Assembly: GCF_003337315.1 (NCBI RefSeq) | Contig: NZ_QPJV01000002.1 | Coordinates: forward strand, 62,001-126,000 | DNA length: 64,000 nucleotides | Origin: Vagococcus fluvialis | GTDB lineage: Bacteria > Bacillota > Bacilli > Lactobacillales > Vagococcaceae | Reading direction: 5' to 3' | In this document: positions 46,386 through 54,997 of the stretch, piece by piece | Numbering within the stretch: position 1 is the stretch's first letter | Layout of the letters: each line of letters starts with the position of its first letter | The notes under the pieces: model-generated | What the model saw: the letters and a program-made list of their open reading frames with translations, nothing else | Databases searched by the model: none | Told to the model about the DNA's origin: nothing | Program-made: the position numbers and the translations under genes

Positions 46386-47195
46386 ATGAAGATATTGTCA
46401 TTAAACACGCACAGCTGGATTGAAACAGGACCTTTAGAAAAATTAAAGCAGATAGGTGATTTTATTATTGAACAGAAAATAGATAAAATTGCCTTACAAG
46501 AAGTTAATCAACTAATTAGTGCAAAAGAAATACATGATTTAAGTTACTTTTGCCCTAATCAAAATAAAGATAAAATCAGAGAAGATAACTTTGCTTTATT
46601 GTTAGTTGAGTATTTGAGGGGAAAAGGAATTAACTACTTTTGGAGTTGGACATGTAGTCATATTGGCTATGATATTTACGAGGAAGGCTCGGCTATCTTA
46701 TCTAAAACAAGCTTTGAAGCTAAAAGTATTTTGGTATCTCCGACACATGACAAAGCAGATTACCACACAAGGCAAATTCTGTTAGCTGATTTCGAAAAGG
46801 AAGACTTACAACTAGCTAGTTGTCACTTCTCTTGGTGGACAGGTGAAGAAGAATCAGGTTTTTACTATGAATGGCAAAAATTATTAAAAGAAATAGCCAA
46901 TGTGAAAGATCAAGTGTTATTATTAGGTGACTTTAATGCACCAGCTCATCTTAAAAACGAAGGCTATGAGCTAATTAAAGAGAACTTTTATGATGTTTAT
47001 GAGTTGGCAAAAGTAAAGATAGGTTCTTACACAGTAGATGAAGAAATTGATGGCTGGCAAGGCAATCAAGAAAAATTACGAATTGATTTTGGTTTTATTT
47101 CAAAAGAAAAAGAAATAAAATCTTATCAAGTTGTTTTTAACGGAAAAACAGGGCCAGTTGTAAGTGATCATTTTGGTATTATGATTGATATGTAG
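46386..47195 (+). CDS. mapP: Maltose 6'-phosphate phosphatase MapP
   Basis: A 269-residue enzyme of the endonuclease/exonuclease/phosphatase fold; motifs NTHSW, LQEVNQ, SCHFSWWTGE, GDFNAP and SDHFGI are in order. In E. faecalis the gene downstream of malT encodes MapP, which removes phosphate from maltose 6'-phosphate so that MalP can act. The same position and fold here support the name. AAAGGAG precedes the ATG. It lies between malT and malR and is flanked by repeat copies B and C. Confidence 0.9.
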   Translation: MKILSLNTHSWIETGPLEKLKQIGDFIIEQKIDKIALQEVNQLISAKEIHDLSYFCPNQNKDKIREDNFALLLVEYLRGKGINYFWSWTCSHIGYDIYEEGSAILSKTSFEAKSILVSPTHDKADYHTRQILLADFEKEDLQLASCHFSWWTGEEESGFYYEWQKLLKEIANVKDQVLLLGDFNAPAHLKNEGYELIKENFYDVYELAKVKIGSYTVDEEIDGWQGNQEKLRIDFGFISKEKEIKSYQVVFNGKTGPVVSDHFGIMIDM

Positions 47196-47216
47196 ATAGA
47201 TTGAAGGAGAATTAAT

Positions 47217-48242
47217 ATGAGTGTAACAATTAAAGATGTGGCCAAAGAGGTGGGAGTAGCTCCCTCAACTGTTTCACGAACGTTAAAAGATCATCCAAGT
47301 ATCTCTAATGAAACAAAGGAAAGAGTTAGAAAAGCAATGGAAAAATTAGGTTATGTACCTAATGTTTCAGCTCAAAATTTAGCGAATAAATATGTGAATA
47401 CAATTGGCGTGATTTTACCTGTCACTAAATCTCAAGAAAGTAAAAATAATCCCTTTCATTTAGAGATGCTAACAGCCATGAGTGAAGAAGCTAGTCGCCA
47501 AAAAGTAACCATTGCTATCGCTTCTGGTGAAACGGAAGAAGAATTATTAAATAATGTTGAATTAATGTATCGTCAAAAAAGAGTGGATGGTTTTATTTTG
47601 CTTTATTCTAAAGAAGACGACCAAATTTTAGAGTATTTGGTAACAAAAAAAGTTCCCTTTACCATTGTAGGACAACCTTATAAATATCATAATGAATCTA
47701 ATTGTGTGGATAATGACAACCAATTACTTGGTTATACAGCAACTAAGCATCTTATTGAAAAAGGTCACGAAAAAATAGTCTTTGTAACAAACAACCAAAC
47801 AGAAAATTTTTCTAAAGATCGGTTATTTGGCTACGAAAAATGTATGAAAGAGCATGGTTTAGAGCCTTTTAAAGAGTTATCTTTAATTACTCCAGAAAGT
47901 TATGCTGAGTTTGATACAGTTTTTAGAGAAAATCAACCAACAGCCTGTGTTGCTATTGATGATATGTTCGCCATTAGATTGATTCAAATGATTCAGTTTT
48001 TAGGGTTTAGTGTACCAGATGATGTGTCAGTTATTAGCTTTAATAATTCTATATTTACAACATTACTTCACCCATATATTACATCAATAGATGTGAATAT
48101 TTCGGAGCTTGGAAAAACAGCAGTATAAGAATTTTTACTCCAATTAAAAGAAGAAAACTCAATGAAAAAAAGAGTGATTATCCCTCATCGATTAATTGAA
48201 AACGAAACAGTTATAAGAAGAGGTTGTAACAAAAACGTTTAG
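47217..48242 (+). pseudogene. malR: LacI-family maltose regulator MalR, cut by a premature in-frame TAA
   Basis: The frame from the ATG at 47217 (after AAGGAG) encodes the helix-turn-helix TIKDVAKEVGVAPSTVSRTL and most of a periplasmic-binding-like domain, then meets TAA at 48126-48128 after SELGKTAV. The same frame goes on with EFLLQLKEENSMKKRVIIPH, the normal LacI-family ending, to a TAG at 48240-48242 inside repeat copy C. About 37 residues are lost if the stop is real; these form part of the core fold, so repression could fail and the maltose genes be constitutive. Its operators are probably the CGCAATCG sites between malP and malT. It may instead be a base error. Confidence 0.82.
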
Positions 48243-48350
48243 CTTCAAGAAATAAGAAGGGAATCATAAAAATTGCTTTTTAATTTTTACTGATTCACAG
48301 CTTATTTCCGAAGGAGCTGTTTTTGATACACCGTTTAAAGAAGAGATTGT
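48219..48350 (+). repeat. Intergenic hairpin repeat, copy C (end of malR)
   Basis: Nearly identical to copy B (about six differences in 132 bases, no gaps). It supplies the last six sense codons and the final stop of the restored malR frame, so the element abuts or has replaced the original end of the gene. The inverted arms TAACAAAAACG...GAAATAAG and CTTATTTCC...TTTTTGATA are conserved. Confidence 0.85.
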
Positions 48351-48400
48351 AACAAAGATATTTAGCTTCAAGAAATAAGAAGGGAATGTACTGAAAATTG
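48344..48400 (+). repeat. Truncated repeat copy D, adjacent to copy C
   Basis: About 57 bases match the first arm of copies B and C (GATTGTAACAAAGATATTTA, then GCTTCAAGAAATAAGAAGGGAAT). The second arm is missing. It follows copy C directly, as if by partial tandem duplication. Confidence 0.75.
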
Positions 48401-48415
48401 TTCCTTCTAAAGCGA

Positions 48416-48458
48416 AAAAAGAACGAGTTGTGGTATTTCATCACAACTCGTTCTTTTT
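48416..48458. terminator. Bidirectional terminator between malR and the GNAT gene
   Basis: A 17-bp stem, AAAAAGAACGAGTTGTG (48416-48432) with CACAACTCGTTCTTTTT (48442-48458), placed between convergent genes. Confidence 0.9.
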
Positions 48459-48463
48459 TATTA

Positions 48464-48967
48464 TTATACGGCGTAAAGTTCTGAAAAAATATCGTCTTTA
48501 AATATTTTAAACTCTTCAGCTGAAATTGGATTTGGGTAACTCATAATATGCAGCGGCAAAGGATCCTCACCAGCTTGGATAGGAGGTTGAACATAGTCAT
48601 GAGTATTTAAATGGAAACCAAGACGTTCGTAAAACTGAATTCTCTTTTTAGCAATTTCAGTTTCAGGATGTTCCACTTCTAGTAGAACTGGTTTTTCACT
48701 TTTTTTAATTAACTCTTTCATGACTTTGCCACCAACACCCTCGCCACGACTTAAAGGTGAAACAGCTAAATGCTCAATAAAATGAGAGGTATTTAGTTGC
48801 CAAATTGCCATAAAAGAAAGCAGCTCTCCATTATCATTTCGGTTTGTTTCGATTTCATAATTATGTTTTTCAAGCAAGGCTTTTTGATCTTCGTAACTTC
48901 TTCTTTCACTTGAGGGGAAAGAAGTGACCATCAAATCATAAATTTCATCAAATTCATTGTGTTGCAT
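48464..48967 (-). CDS. GNAT family N-acetyltransferase
   Basis: A 167-residue acetyltransferase with the acetyl-CoA motif IEHLAVSPLSRGEGVGGKVMKEL in parts and a C-terminal KKRIQFYERLGFHLN. The substrate is not evident. AGGAG precedes the ATG at 48967. It is apparently a single gene: a terminator lies on its 3' side and a hairpin closes pta, the next gene on that strand being upstream of it. Confidence 0.86.
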   Translation of the reverse strand: MQHNEFDEIYDLMVTSFPSSERRSYEDQKALLEKHNYEIETNRNDNGELLSFMAIWQLNTSHFIEHLAVSPLSRGEGVGGKVMKELIKKSEKPVLLEVEHPETEIAKKRIQFYERLGFHLNTHDYVQPPIQAGEDPLPLHIMSYPNPISAEEFKIFKDDIFSELYAV

Positions 48968-49051
48968 GTGTATACACTCCTGTAAATTTATCTCTAGCTA
49001 ATATCCACTCTAAATCAGAAGTAGATTTTTGTAAAGTTATTCGATTATTAA

Positions 49052-49085
49052 AAAAGACCAGAAATTCATTGCTAAATTTCTGGTC
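49052..49085 (-). terminator. Terminator of pta
   Basis: GACCAGAAATT (49056-49066) pairs with AATTTCTGGTC (49075-49085); on the minus strand it is followed by a run of six T. Confidence 0.85.
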
Positions 49086-49100
49086 TTCATCATATTTTTA

Positions 49101-50084
49101 TTATTTTTCTTGTAATGCTTGTGAAGCTGTGATGATTGATAATTTGTAAACATCTTCTTCGTTACATCCACGAGAAAGGTCAGAAATAGGTTTGTTTAAA
49201 CCTTGTAAGATTGGTCCAATTGCTTGGAATCCACCTAAGCGTTGAGCAATTTTGTAACCAATGTTTCCTGATTGGATTTCAGGGAATACAAAGACAGTTG
49301 TATGTCCTGCTACCTTTGAATCTGGTGCTTTTTGGTTAGCAACTGTTTGTGCGTAAGCTGCATCAAATTGTAGTTCACCATCAATATCGTATTCAGGTGC
49401 TAACTCTTGAGCAATTTTAGTTGCTTCAGCTACTTTAGTTACTTCTTCTGATTTAGCAGAACCTTTAGTTGAGAAACTTAATAATGAAACTTTAGGATCA
49501 ATGCCAAATAATTCAGCAGTCTTAGCACTCTCAACAGCGATTTCAGCTAATGCTTGAGCGTCAGGGTTGATGTTGATTGCGCAGTCTGAGAAAATATATT
49601 TATCAGATTCACGGTCACCAACCATTAAGAAAGCACCGCTTGTACGGCTAACACCTGGTTTAGTTTTAACGATTTGTAAAGCTGGACGAATTGTATCACC
49701 TGTTGAGTGGATAGCACCACTTACAAGTCCATCAGCTAAGTCCATATATACTAACATTGTACCAAAGTAATTTTCATCTTTTAAAATTTGACGAGCTTGA
49801 TCTTCAGTTGCTTTACCGTTACGACGAGCGATAAAAGATTCAACCATTTCGTCCATTTTGTCATATTTTTCAGGGTCAACGATTTTTAAATTATCGATGA
49901 TTAAACCACGAGAACTAGCAATTTCATTGATAACACTAGGGTTACCTACTAAGATTGGTTCAACTAAATCATCTGATTTAAGACGAACTGCAGCTCCTAA
50001 AACACGCTCATCTGTTGGTTCAGGGAAAACGATTGTTACTTTTTTACCACTAATATTTTGTTTAAGTCCTTCAAATAGTTCCAC
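49101..50084 (-). CDS. pta: Phosphate acetyltransferase
   Basis: A 327-residue enzyme that interconverts acetyl-CoA and acetyl phosphate; with acetate kinase it yields ATP in mixed-acid fermentation. It shows the short Pta form of Firmicutes (also called EutD-like), with GDRESDKYIFSDCAININPD, SFSTKGSAK and the C-terminal GGFQAIGPILQGLNKPISDLSRG in parts. The start is a GTG at 50084, with GGAGG 9 bases upstream. It lies downstream of ung on the same strand, a pairing common in Lactobacillales. Confidence 0.96.
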   Translation of the reverse strand: MELFEGLKQNISGKKVTIVFPEPTDERVLGAAVRLKSDDLVEPILVGNPSVINEIASSRGLIIDNLKIVDPEKYDKMDEMVESFIARRNGKATEDQARQILKDENYFGTMLVYMDLADGLVSGAIHSTGDTIRPALQIVKTKPGVSRTSGAFLMVGDRESDKYIFSDCAININPDAQALAEIAVESAKTAELFGIDPKVSLLSFSTKGSAKSEEVTKVAEATKIAQELAPEYDIDGELQFDAAYAQTVANQKAPDSKVAGHTTVFVFPEIQSGNIGYKIAQRLGGFQAIGPILQGLNKPISDLSRGCNEEDVYKLSIITASQALQEK

Positions 50085-50248
50085 TTATGAAACCCTCCAC
50101 TAATTTTATTATACTTTTTTGTTCACCATTTCATCATACAACTAAATGAACAAAAAGAACAGTATATTGTCCTGTTTTTTTCGTATTTTGCTTGAAAAAT
50201 TAGATTTTTAGTAGTGTTAATGAAACAGAATAACAGTCTGTTGTATTG

Positions 50249-50911
50249 TTATCCCCAGTGGATATTTTTTTTACTTTGTTCTGTTAATAACTTATTAATA
50301 ACAGAAAATGGTTGGCTCCCGAAAAATCCGCGATAAGCAGACAATGGACTTGGATGTGGCGCCTCAATAATATAATGTTTTTCGGTGTCAATCATGGCTT
50401 TTTTACTTTGAGCAGGTTTTCCCCACAAAACAAAAATAACAGGAGATTCACGAAGATTTAGTTTTTTTATAATGGCATCTGTTAACTTTTCCCAGCCTTT
50501 GTTTTTATGTGAGTGGGCTTGTCCTTTTCTAACAGTTAAAACAGTATTTAAAAGAAGGATACCTTGAGTAGCCCAGGGAAGTAAGTAACCATCTGTTCTA
50601 GTGACACCAACATCTGATTCTAATTCTTGATAGATATTTCTAAGGGAAGGAGGTAATTTCTCTCCTGGTAAAACAGAGAAGCTTAACCCGTGAGCTTGAT
50701 TTTCTCCGTGATAAGGATCTTGACCTAAAATAACGACTTGTGTTTCTTCAAAGGATGTTGCCTCTAAAGCTGTAAAAATATCTTCTTCTTTTGGAAAAAT
50801 GATTTGGTTTTTATATTCTTCATCTAAGAAAAGCTCTAACTCTTTAAAATAGTCTTGTTTTATTTCATCTGCTAAGTGCTTTTCCCAATTATTTGGTAGT
50901 TGTAATCTCAT
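50249..50911 (-). CDS. ung: Uracil-DNA glycosylase
   Basis: Removes uracil from DNA at the first step of base excision repair; 220 residues, a normal family 1 length. The water-activating D65 lies in GQDPYHG, and the C-terminal HPSPLSAYRGFFG holds the catalytic histidine and the minor-groove leucine loop. GAGGTGAG precedes the ATG. The pta gene follows after 165 bases. Confidence 0.97.
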   Translation of the reverse strand: MRLQLPNNWEKHLADEIKQDYFKELELFLDEEYKNQIIFPKEEDIFTALEATSFEETQVVILGQDPYHGENQAHGLSFSVLPGEKLPPSLRNIYQELESDVGVTRTDGYLLPWATQGILLLNTVLTVRKGQAHSHKNKGWEKLTDAIIKKLNLRESPVIFVLWGKPAQSKKAMIDTEKHYIIEAPHPSPLSAYRGFFGSQPFSVINKLLTEQSKKNIHWG

Positions 50912-51014
50912 TTTCTCACCTCGAAATTTAGTTTAACATAAATTAGCTAAAGTATGATTCACAAAGGAAAAAATGGTAAACTGTAGGTAACCAATTTTTT
51001 TGAGGAGGCAAACA

Positions 51015-51884
51015 ATGATTAAAATGATTGCATCAGATATGGATGGGACGTTATTATCGTCACATTTAGCTATATCTGAAACAAATAAAGAAGCTGTATT
51101 AGAAGCTCAAGCTCAAGGTATTGAGTTTATGGTGGCAACAGGACGTGCCTATTCAGAAGCAAAACCTGCCTTAGATGACGCAGGAATAAAATGCTGTATG
51201 ATTACAGGAAACGGTGCCCAAATTTTTGATGAAAATGGAGAAGCTATTGTTACCTTTTCAATTGACAAAAAAACAACAAAAGAAATTATGACTACTTTAA
51301 GAGAAAAAAATCTATACTTTGAGTTAATGACAACAAATGGTGTTTATGCAGAAAGTCAGCCACAACGTGTGGAAAACTTCGCTACATTACTTGCTAATCA
51401 AGTCCCTCATTTAACATTTAAGATGGCGATTGCTATGGCATCAACTCACTTAAATATGTTACCAGTACATTATATTAATAATTACGATGACTTATTAGTA
51501 GATGACTCTGTTGAAATCTTAAAAGTAATTGCTTTTAGTGATGAAGGCCCGAAATTACTTCGTCCAATTGCAGACGAGTTAGAGGCAAATGGTCCATTAT
51601 ACGTGACGGCTTCATTCCCTAATAACATTGAAATTAATCATAAAGACGCTCAAAAAGGAAATGCTGTTAAGTTAATGGCAGAAAAACGTGGTATTGGGCT
51701 AGAGGATGTTATGACAATTGGGGATAACTTTAACGATGTTTCTATGTTAAAAGTAGCAGGAGTTAGTTTTGCTATGGGAAACGCAGAGGAAGACGTAAAA
51801 AAAATAGCTAAGTATGAAGCTGATACAAATATGAATCATGGTGTTGGAAAAGCCATTTTACGAGCAATTTCTGAAAATCTTTAA
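51015..51884 (+). CDS. Cof-type HAD-superfamily sugar phosphatase
   Basis: A 289-residue HAD IIB phosphatase. The nucleophile motif is ASDMDGTLL, the threonine motif VATGRAY, and the metal-binding motif GDNFNDVSML near the C-terminus, with a Cof-type cap in between. Such enzymes act on sugar phosphates and other small phosphates; the substrate here is unknown. ATG 51015 is preferred: GAGGAGG lies 7 bases before it. The next gene follows in 26 bases. Confidence 0.9.
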   Translation: MIKMIASDMDGTLLSSHLAISETNKEAVLEAQAQGIEFMVATGRAYSEAKPALDDAGIKCCMITGNGAQIFDENGEAIVTFSIDKKTTKEIMTTLREKNLYFELMTTNGVYAESQPQRVENFATLLANQVPHLTFKMAIAMASTHLNMLPVHYINNYDDLLVDDSVEILKVIAFSDEGPKLLRPIADELEANGPLYVTASFPNNIEINHKDAQKGNAVKLMAEKRGIGLEDVMTIGDNFNDVSMLKVAGVSFAMGNAEEDVKKIAKYEADTNMNHGVGKAILRAISENL

Positions 51885-51910
51885 TCTTTAAAGAAAGAAG
51901 TTGAAAGGAT

Positions 51911-52459
51911 ATGACCACTTACTACATAGAAGAAAACTTGTTGTCTGCAAGGGTCCGAGCATTTGTAAAAGATGAAGAAGACCGTCCTGTGTTTCTGTTA
52001 GTTGGTAGTTGGGGAGTTAAGGGAGACTGTTTGTCAATTAATAACTTAGATGATAAGCGTTTAGCCAAAGTTGTACAAACAAGTTATTCTCCAAATCCTA
52101 AGTTTGATTTATATGATGATGAAAAAAAAGTTGGTAGCTTAAGACGAGTTTTTTCTCTAAAAAGAGATCGTTATTGGGTTAGCAAATTAAAGTGGTTAGC
52201 AACAGGTGAAAATCGATATAAACATTATAAAATTAGTTATTTTGGTAGTGACATTTGTACAGCTGGATTGATTAGAAAAAATAATAAAACGTATTTTAAA
52301 ATAGTCATCCCAGATGAAGAAAATGCACCAATCGCTATTTGTGTACTAGCTATTTTAGATTACTGGGTTAGAAAACATGTGAAATTAGAAGAGTTATCCA
52401 TCAATACACCTGTATTACTACAACCTTTAATGAATAAATGTGAAGATTTAAAAGATTAA
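51911..52459 (+). CDS. LURP-one/tubby-like domain protein, uncertain
   Basis: A 182-residue, mostly beta-strand protein with patterned segments such as VFLLVGSWGVKGDCLSI, KFDLYDDEKKVGSLRRVF and CTAGLIRKNNKTYFKIVI, which resemble the tubby-like beta barrel of LURP-one-related (YxjI-like) proteins. The match is by eye and weak. A final hydrophobic helix (PIAICVLAILDYWV) fits that fold. AAAGGAT precedes the ATG, and it is probably co-transcribed with the Cof-type gene. No function is proposed. Confidence 0.65.
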   Translation: MTTYYIEENLLSARVRAFVKDEEDRPVFLLVGSWGVKGDCLSINNLDDKRLAKVVQTSYSPNPKFDLYDDEKKVGSLRRVFSLKRDRYWVSKLKWLATGENRYKHYKISYFGSDICTAGLIRKNNKTYFKIVIPDEENAPIAICVLAILDYWVRKHVKLEELSINTPVLLQPLMNKCEDLKD

Positions 52460-52485
52460 GCATGAGAAATGTTTAATCTTTTTTT
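52452..52485 (+). terminator. Terminator after the LURP-one-like gene
   Basis: AAGATTAAGCA (52452-52462) pairs with TGTTTAATCTT (52470-52480) with one mismatch, followed by T5. The stem overlaps the stop codon. Confidence 0.75.
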
Positions 52486-52576
52486 GTTTTTTTAAAAGTC
52501 TGTTTTTTTAACATGAAAAGTAGTGTACTATTATAGAATAAAAGTAAAAAGAAAGTGTACGTAAGAGGTGAGAAGT

Positions 52577-54523
52577 GTGATTTTTTTTGAAGAAGTACTA
52601 GCGATGTTAGGTATTATCTTGTTATCTAATGTTATAAATCGCTTTATTCCATCAATCGCTATTCCCTTAATTCAAGTAGCTTTAGGAATGATGTTAGCAA
52701 TCTTCACTTCATTTGAAGCATTTGAAGTAAGTTCTGAATTTTTTATGTTATTATTTTTAGCTCCGTTACTATTTAACGATGGGATGAATGTTAATAAAAA
52801 AGCCTTATGGGAAGCAAGGAAAGCCATTTCGGTTTTATCGATTGCTTTAGTTTTTGTGACAGTCGGTCTTTTAGGAAGTGCCATACATTGGTTGATTCCT
52901 GTGATGCCTTGGGCTGGGAGTTTTGCTTTAGCTGCAGCACTTGCACCAACTGATCCAGTAGCAGTGTCAGCTTTATCTCAAAAAGTGAAGATTCCTCATA
53001 AGATGATGCACACCTTAGAGGGAGAATCGTTAATCAATGATGCTTCTGGGCTTGTATCTTTCCAATTTGCTGTAGCAGCTCTTTTGACAGGTAATTTTTC
53101 AATGGCCCAAGCAAGTGTTAGTTTTGTCTTAATTTCCCTTGGTGGTGTTTTGATAGGAGTTATTCTAAGTTTTATTGGCATGCAAATTATTAAATGGTTA
53201 AGACACCTAGGGATTGAAAACACAACGTCATTTATTTTGTTTGAGTTATTACTTCCTTTTGGAATTTTTTTAGTAGCCGAACACTTACATGCTAATGGTA
53301 TTTTAGCTGTTGTTAGTGCTGGTTTAGTTTATTCTTTAAGTTACCAAAAAGTAACGCCAGAGATTGCTCAACTACATTTGATTTCTAAAAATACTTGGTC
53401 AGTTTTTTCATTTAGTTTAAATGGTCTGGTTTTTGTTCTTTTAGGAATTCAACTTCCTCATGTTATTCATGTGGTTTGGGAAAATAATAATATTAGTAAC
53501 TACTTACTGATTTTCTATATTTTATGTATTACAACTATGTTATTGGGGATTCGTTTTATTTGTTTCTGGTTATTTAAAAACTTTGAAACAGCTAAAATGA
53601 CTAAAAAAGAAAGATTCCAACAGTCAGCTTTATATACAATTTCAGGAGTAAGGGGAACAATTACCCTAGTCAGTGCTCTAAGTCTGCCAATCTTTTTAGG
53701 TAATGGAGATGTTTTTTTAGAAAGAGAATTACTAATCAGTATTGCAGGTGGAGTGATTGTGACAACTCTTCTTTTAGCTAACTTTACAATGTCATTGTTT
53801 GCTGAAAAAAGAGAGCGTGAAGTTAAAGAAGATAATCATGAGCAAGAAATTGAAATCTTGCGTGGCGTTGTGATGGATTTACAAAAGCAAGTCACACCTG
53901 ATAACCAAAAATCCATTAGACGTGTGGTTAATCTCTACAATGAGCGAATCATTGCTTTAAATAAAGATGGTTTTTATGGTAAGCAGCAAGATGAGTTAAA
54001 AGAATTAGTTTTAAAATGGCAATTACTTGATACAGTGAAACAATTATACGATAAAGAAGTTAACTTACAAGTTGGATTTAGACATATGAGACGTTTAAAT
54101 AGACTGCTTTATCAATTGACTAAGGATGATAAATATCATCACTATATGTTTTACGGTCAATTAATTCGTAAGAAAGTTAAACACATGAATTTAAGACCTG
54201 TTAGTTTGTCTGAACAACGTCGTCAACGTCGCTATTTATTAAATAGCAACCTAAATTATGTGACACGAAAACTTGAGGAATTAGAGCCAGGGGAATTCCC
54301 ACAAGAAATGATTTCATTCTACCTATCACGTTATTCGCAACTTGATAGAGAGGCTAAGGGACAAGATACAAGTTCAACAGATGAGTGGATTGAATATGCC
54401 ATTCAAATTGAGCGAGATAGTATCCAACATGCTTTTGAGTTAGGTGAGATGTCACGTAATGAATTGAAAGTTTATCGTGAAAATTTATCTGCTATTGAAA
54501 GTACAATCCAATTTATTGATTAA
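52577..54523 (+). CDS. Na+/H+ antiporter, CPA1 (NhaP) family
   Basis: A 648-residue membrane antiporter. About 12 helices fill residues 1-400; the ion-binding motif of CPA1 members is APTDPVAVSAL, followed by EGESLINDASGLV, both intact. A hydrophilic C-terminal region of about 240 residues (from about 405) is rich in charged residues and predicted helices, and probably regulates transport. The start is taken as GTG 52577, 8 bases after AAGAGG; GTG 52568 overlaps the ribosome site. It is a single gene with a strong terminator. Confidence 0.9.
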   Translation: MIFFEEVLAMLGIILLSNVINRFIPSIAIPLIQVALGMMLAIFTSFEAFEVSSEFFMLLFLAPLLFNDGMNVNKKALWEARKAISVLSIALVFVTVGLLGSAIHWLIPVMPWAGSFALAAALAPTDPVAVSALSQKVKIPHKMMHTLEGESLINDASGLVSFQFAVAALLTGNFSMAQASVSFVLISLGGVLIGVILSFIGMQIIKWLRHLGIENTTSFILFELLLPFGIFLVAEHLHANGILAVVSAGLVYSLSYQKVTPEIAQLHLISKNTWSVFSFSLNGLVFVLLGIQLPHVIHVVWENNNISNYLLIFYILCITTMLLGIRFICFWLFKNFETAKMTKKERFQQSALYTISGVRGTITLVSALSLPIFLGNGDVFLERELLISIAGGVIVTTLLLANFTMSLFAEKREREVKEDNHEQEIEILRGVVMDLQKQVTPDNQKSIRRVVNLYNERIIALNKDGFYGKQQDELKELVLKWQLLDTVKQLYDKEVNLQVGFRHMRRLNRLLYQLTKDDKYHHYMFYGQLIRKKVKHMNLRPVSLSEQRRQRRYLLNSNLNYVTRKLEELEPGEFPQEMISFYLSRYSQLDREAKGQDTSSTDEWIEYAIQIERDSIQHAFELGEMSRNELKVYRENLSAIESTIQFID

Positions 54524-54527
54524 AACT

Positions 54528-54572
54528 AAAAACAGTTATCTCATTTAGATTGATTTGAGATAACTGTTTTTT
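54528..54572 (+). terminator. Terminator of the Na+/H+ antiporter gene
   Basis: A 16-bp stem (AAAAACAGTTATCTCA with TGAGATAACTGTTTTT) ending in T6, 5 bases after the stop. Confidence 0.9.
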
Positions 54573-54581
54573 GTAATCATT

Positions 54582-54687
54582 AAAAAAAACCGTAAAGTAA
54601 TCCAAGTTGGATTGATTTTACGGGAAGGTTTCTAAGTTTAGAAACCTTTTATTCTAGTTATTGCAAAAAGCATTATTGCTAACGGTA
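54582..54687 (-). ncRNA. Predicted small RNA (about 106 nt) with its own promoter and terminator
   Basis: On the minus strand TTGCTT (54717-54722), a 17-base spacer and TATAAT (54694-54699) form a strong promoter. Transcription from about 54687 would pass a perfect 11-bp hairpin (54625-54648, AAGGTTTCTAA arms), then a GC-closed terminator hairpin (54590-54623, CCGTAAA...TTTACGG) followed by eight T. There is no start codon with a ribosome site and no ORF of note. The neighbours on both sides have their own terminators, so this is a separate unit. I do not recognise a known RNA family. Confidence 0.6.
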
Positions 54688-54693
54688 GTGAGA

Positions 54694-54722
54694 ATTATAC
54701 AAGCAATCTAGTGTATAAGCAA
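54694..54722 (-). promoter_or_regulatory. Promoter of the predicted small RNA
   Basis: TTGCTT, 17 bases, TATAAT on the minus strand; the -10 is a perfect consensus. It lies between the cspA terminator and the hairpins of the small RNA. Confidence 0.65.
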
Positions 54723-54742
54723 GTAAAGATAATTAAATAAAC

Positions 54743-54779
54743 AAAAAAAGACATCTAATAGCTAGCTACTAGATGTCTT
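54743..54779 (-). terminator. Terminator of cspA
   Basis: AAGACATCTA (54748-54757) pairs with TAGATGTCTT (54770-54779), with an inner TAGC/GCTA stem, and ends in seven T on the minus strand. Confidence 0.88.
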
Positions 54780-54796
54780 AATAATTGAAAGTTTAA

Positions 54797-54997
54797 TTAT
54801 GCTTTTTCAATGTTAGTTGCTTGAAGTCCACGTTGTCCTTCTTCAACTTCGAAAGTCACTGCTTGACCTTCTTCTAAAGTTTTGAATCCTTCACCTTGGA
54901 TAGCAGAGAAGTGTGCAAATACATCTTCACCGTTTTCTTGAGTGATGAAACCGAAACCTTTTTCAGCGTTAAACCATTTAACTGTTCCTTGTGCCAT
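54797..54997 (-). CDS. cspA: Cold shock protein
   Basis: A 66-residue single-domain RNA/DNA-binding protein of the Csp family. Both nucleic-acid motifs are present: KGFGFI (RNP1) and DVFAHF (RNP2). It acts as an RNA chaperone, induced by cold or expressed in growth. GGAGG precedes the ATG. The promoter lies about 100 bases upstream, leaving a long 5' leader as is typical of csp genes. Confidence 0.96.
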   Translation of the reverse strand: MAQGTVKWFNAEKGFGFITQENGEDVFAHFSAIQGEGFKTLEEGQAVTFEVEEGQRGLQATNIEKA

